DNA of 64,000 nucleotides from Engraulis encrasicolus (taxonomy: Eukaryota > Chordata > Actinopteri > Clupeiformes > Engraulidae): assembly GCF_034702125.1 (NCBI RefSeq), contig NC_085873.1:45796088-45860087 (forward strand), given 5' to 3'. Below are positions 60,513 through 64,000 of the stretch, piece by piece; the stretch's first letter is position 1, and each line of letters starts with the position of its first letter. The notes below the pieces were generated by a model. That model was not told the DNA's origin. It saw only the letters and a list, made by a program, of their open reading frames with translations, and did no database searches. A program made the position numbers and the translations under genes.

Positions 60513-60520
60513 ACGGCCAT

Positions 60521-62293
60521 CAGTGTTGTGCCAGTTCACAGATTTTCTGAACTAGTTCAAGTTCAGTTCATAGATGCTCAAAGTGAACAGTTCACGTTCA
60601 AAGTTCACAATTTTAATTGTGAACTAGTTCAAAGTTCAGTTCAGTTCTTTTTTTTTCGTGAAATATTCAAATAAATAGGCCTACTTTTTCACACCACGAG
60701 CTAGAAATCATACATTCTTTGAAACTGACTAGACATTTGCTCATGACGCTGCAATTGTGGGTTTCATACCAGGTGATGAAACTTGCAGCATGCAGTACAG
60801 ACAAGGTAGACCAGTTCTAGCCTAGTGCAATGAAGTCTACTAGCATTTCAATAAATAAATAATATGATATATAATGTGAAATATGTATATATAATGTTAT
60901 ATGATATTATATTATATAGCCTATCTGTGTATGAATTAATTTACATGAGCAAAACTCTTGAATGAAGGTAGATCTAATGAAGGCAAAAGTCAAATGCACA
61001 AATATGCCTATTTTTAAGGAAACTGTGTATCTTATGTAACAGACTTATAACACATGTGTGATACAGTGTTTTTTTGTTTAGAGTTTGTACATATTCCACA
61101 ATGTAGCCTAGTTGTCGATAATCAGTTGATCTACCTGGGCTTGGTAGGGGTCTTCTCCCCCTTTCCTCCCTTATGACCCTCGAGGGCGTGCAAATGCATT
61201 CACACTGGATGGATGTTTTAACTCAATGTGCCGTTTCAAATTCGAACAGGACGTTGTGGATGTCCTTACTGTTTTTGCTGCGCAGGTGGTTTAAATGTTC
61301 ATAAGGATAATCTGTGTCTGTCTCCGTGCCATCCCTTCCACTAAACACTTTTTAAATGCAGCGCTTGGTCTGTCTGCCTCTCGCTCTCTCGCGCGCTCTC
61401 TCTCTCTCAGACGCAATTCATCATGGGTAACGTCGTGCTTAAGTAAGGGTTAACGTTCGGCGAGAAGGTCGCTACCGTGGAATAGCAGCACGACAGAGAG
61501 AATCTTTAGACCCCGACGCGGAGCGGAGGGGTCTTGTTCTCTCTGAAGTGCTGCTATTCCACAAAGCGACCGACTCGCCGAAAGTTAACCCGCTTATTAT
61601 ATGGATATACTTAAATGATTCACACATGGCGGGGACATTTCTTTAGGCCTATTTAATGTTAAGATTGTTGCTGCGCAAAACAAAACAGTGCCGTTGTGGA
61701 ACACCGCTAGGCAACAGGTAGCCAGGACAACAGGTGTTGTCTATCACAGCAGCTGATTAGAGTCTTGTTGAAAAGTCGCTTTAGCAGTGAAAAGTCTTGT
61801 TGCCATTGACAGCGGTCTGTTATAGACCAACCCGTCCGTTATCGAAAAATAACAGACGTGCGAACGTTGGGGAGCCCCGTTGAAATGAATGGAGCATTCG
61901 ACAGATGACGTCACAACCATATAATAAGCAGCAATAACTAAGCCTATGTTATTCAACTATTCTCAGCCGGACACTACGTTGCCCACAATGCATTGCGCAC
62001 ACAGATGTCAAAAGAAATTCTCACTGATGATACAAGCGGCACCAGCGAGAGAGAGAAGGGGGGAAATTTCTCTCGTTGCGTTTCAAAAGAGAAAACCGAT
62101 GTCACTCAGCTTTCAATGGAAAACAAATTCCAACGTTCATTTACAGTGATGTCTGCCGTTCATGACACGTAATGTGAACTAATTCACGTTCAAGTTCTTT
62201 ATTAAAAAATGTGTTGCGTTCAGTTCAACGTTCACGAAAAAATGAGCGTGTTCAATGAACGCGTTCTTTTGAACGCGTTCACGCACAACATTG
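60521..62293. mobile_element. 1.8-kb hAT-like element with a perfect 8-bp target duplication
   Basis: Ends CAGTGTTGTGCCAGTTCAC and GCGTTCACGCACAACATTG. The flanks ACGGCCAT (60513-60520 and 62294-62301) are identical. Subterminal regions are packed with GTTCA/GAACT motifs (GAACTAGTTCAAGTTCAG on the left, TGAACGCGTTCTTTTGAAC on the right), which could be transposase-binding repeats. No transposase is recognisable, so it is likely non-autonomous. It contains the palindrome at 61447-61592. Confidence 0.9.
61447..61592. repeat. ~146-bp palindrome inside the hAT-like element
   Basis: GGTTAACGTTCGGCGAGAAG...GGAATAGCAGCAC at 61448-61491 pairs with 61549-61591, with some mismatches. The centre AGACCCC...GGGGTCT is itself palindromic. 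It would form a long hairpin in single-stranded DNA or RNA. Confidence 0.8.
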
Positions 62294-62301
62294 ACGGCCA
62301 T

Positions 62302-62757
62302 GCAGGCAGTGAGAGGCTACAGTTGATAACAGGCAATCCTTCCCGTCTCTCTAGCATTATCAGAGACCAGTGTTCGATTATACGAAACCGAAACTGAACC
62401 GTGCCTGTCTCAAGTAGCGATTCTGAAGAATTGAAACATATCAAGCCTACTTAAAAAGGTAAAATGTTACTTATTTAGCCTGTCTAATTGTACAAAAGCA
62501 GTCACACAATCTCTTTCACTGATTTTATTTTGAATAAGTTTATTTTATTTTTGCAAATGAGAAACACATCACCCAATTCAATTCATTCATTTTTTGAGAG
62601 GTAAAGTAGCCTACACTCATATAGGCTAAGAGGCTTAGAGATATCTCTAGGAAATAGCTATCAAGCCTGTTTTACAGTTAAGCCTGTTTCAAAACTGTCA
62701 GCCAGTCTGTTGATGTTTACATCTGCCAGGGCCTCGTGGGCTGCCTATCCCGCCTAT
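62302..62757. other. 3' flank of the IFIT-like gene
   Basis: AT-rich. On the minus strand this would contain the 3' UTR. AATAAA-like motifs on the minus strand are possible near 62525-62545. Nothing else recognised. Confidence 0.35.
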
Positions 62758-63780
62758 CTACTGATATGAGGAGAAGAAATCCAAGATGTCTTCCTCGCGG
62801 TTCCTCCATCTGGATCTACGGCTCGCTAGCTTCTGAAGTTTGTCTCGCGCCTGGGTTCTGTCTTTGCTTTCGATCCTGATCGCATACGCCTTCTTCAGCT
62901 GCTCGATGGCCTTGTCGTCATCCTTCTTCTTGAACATCAGGAACAGACCGTACTTGGAGTGGCAGTGTTGCCGCTCGGCGTCGGACAGGCTGTTGTCCGA
63001 CAGCAGCCTGGTGAAAATGGGCTCTGCCTGGTCCAGCTGTTTGCTCTCCACGTAGGCCTCGGCCAGGTGCACCCAGGCGTAGGTGTTTGACGGCTTCAGC
63101 TCCACAGTCTTGCGGAAGAGGCGCACGCTTTCGGCAACGGCTGCGTTGACCTGTGGCATGCATAATACATAAAGGCATATAATGTGAAATATATACAGTG
63201 TTTGGAATAAAAACAAGCCCTTACTGTAGAAAACGTATTTGGTATAAACCTCTCGAGTAAAATTACACTCAAAAATCAAAAGTTATGTAACGTCTTGCGT
63301 AGGTCTATCTCTGCAATAAAACAAATAACAAAAGCATGGAAACAACCAACATGACCGGACCTGCGCATTGAGTTCCTTCATGTTCTGCCAGTGGCACAGG
63401 CCCATCTCGTGGTAGAGGAAGCTGGAGTTGGGGGCTTTCTCCGAGGCCAGCTTCAGGATCTCCAGGGACTCTTTGGTGGATCCGTCTCTCCTGAAGTACG
63501 TGGCGGCATACCTGGGTGGGGCCGGATTCGCAAAACTTTGTAAACGATAAAACTTGAGAGGATTCCTAAGAAGTTAAGCTAAGAAGTTCCCAAGAGTCAT
63601 CTTAAGTGGAATTCTCAAGCATTTTATTTAGAACAATGCTATTACTGAAGAATGCCTTATTTTCTCATTTCAGAACTTGACCATGACATAGGCCTAATAA
63701 TCATCATCATAATAATAAAAAAAAATTAAAAAAAAAAAGTAAATAAAAAAATAAAAATAAAATAATAATAATAATAATAA

Positions 63781-63824
<44 letters not shown>

Positions 63825-64000
63825 CCTGGCAACTTGGGGAATGTCTGCAGACTGTTTGAGAGCCTCGCGTATGAGATCTCTGGATTCATCAGGTTGGAAG
63901 TGTTGCAGTTTGAGAGCCAAGAGGACCATCACTTCAGCATCGGTGGGGTCGAGTTCCAAGGCTTTCCTGAGTTGCTTGACGGCAGTGCTGTCCTCTGGCT
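62758..64000 (-). CDS. IFIT-like tetratricopeptide-repeat protein, last three exons (partial)
   Basis: Three minus-strand exons: 63826-64000 (continues outside the window), 63361-63511 and 62758-63150. Introns of 314 and 210 bp have GT donors and AG acceptors, and the frame joins at phases 2 and 0. About 238 residues are visible. TPR-like helices include a LELDPTDAEVMVLLALKL start, a YHEMGLCHWQ motif and TYAWVHLAEAYVESKQLDQAE. The C-terminal part (HCHSKYGLFLMFKKKDDDKAIEQLKKAYAI) follows the IFIT pattern. IFITs are interferon-induced cytosolic proteins that bind non-self RNA ends in mammals. The protein ends soon after, without the last TPR seen in mammalian IFITs. The intron-split body is unusual for the family, so another TPR gene remains possible. 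The stop is TAG at 62758-62760. Confidence 0.75.
63707..63823. repeat. (AAT)n/(TAG)n compound repeat in an IFIT-like intron
   Basis: A-rich and AATAAT sequence, then about 14 TAG/GTA units, ends directly at the splice donor of the upstream exon: the intron begins GTACTACTACTA on the minus strand. Repeat length changes would therefore act within two bases of the donor site. Confidence 0.9.

Overview
The window looks like teleost fish genomic DNA. The support is: intron-containing genes with vertebrate splice signals, an IRG-type GTPase and an IFIT-type TPR protein (vertebrate interferon-response families), very long (GT)n, (GA)n and (CTT)n microsatellites, tRNA-derived SINEs, Tc1, hAT, TTAA-target and BEL/Pao elements, and LINE 3' fragments. 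The species cannot be fixed from sequence alone. Host coding sequence is sparse, about 4 kb of 64 kb, and most of the rest is repeats inserted into one another.

Host genes. (1) At 6.5 kb (+) there is a complete single-coding-exon IRG GTPase, flanked on both sides by copies of one ~375 bp segment, which suggests a tandemly duplicated IRG locus. (2) Three related single-coding-exon rhodopsin-like GPCRs lie at 11.4-12.3 kb (-), 16.4-17.3 kb (+) and 30.9-31.7 kb (-). They share an almost invariant third-loop signature, have no Arg in the DRY position and have an altered NPxxY motif. The third is broken by a frameshift, and its C-terminus has been replaced by minisatellite sequence. (3) The last exons of an IFIT-like TPR gene occupy 62.8-64.0 kb (-) and the gene continues past the window.

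Mobile DNA. A nearly complete BEL/Pao LTR retrotransposon (50,843-59,611) has 5-bp target duplications matching at 4 of 5 positions, LTRs that are almost identical, and a 1-kb hAT-like element inserted in its gag region. Upstream, a degenerate retroelement gag (43.5-47.9 kb, -) is split by a hAT-like element, which is itself split by a Tc1 element. A second copy of that hAT family (21.2-25.7 kb) carries a 3-kb terminal-inverted-repeat element, so each copy serves as the other's empty site. A 2.5-kb palindrome (34.7-37.3 kb) encloses a small cysteine-rich CXC-like ORF and has an 815-bp TTAA insertion in one arm. Another fold-back element lies at 49.4-50.6 kb, and a 1.8-kb hAT-like element with a perfect 8-bp target duplication lies at 60.5-62.3 kb. 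About ten short hAT-like MITEs were delimited by 8-bp target duplications.

No operon-like or pathway-level arrangement is evident. The IRG and IFIT genes share an interferon theme but are 55 kb apart. I did not find a clearly new biological system. The best candidates for a second look are the GPCR cluster with its altered activation motifs and the large palindrome with the CXC-like ORF.
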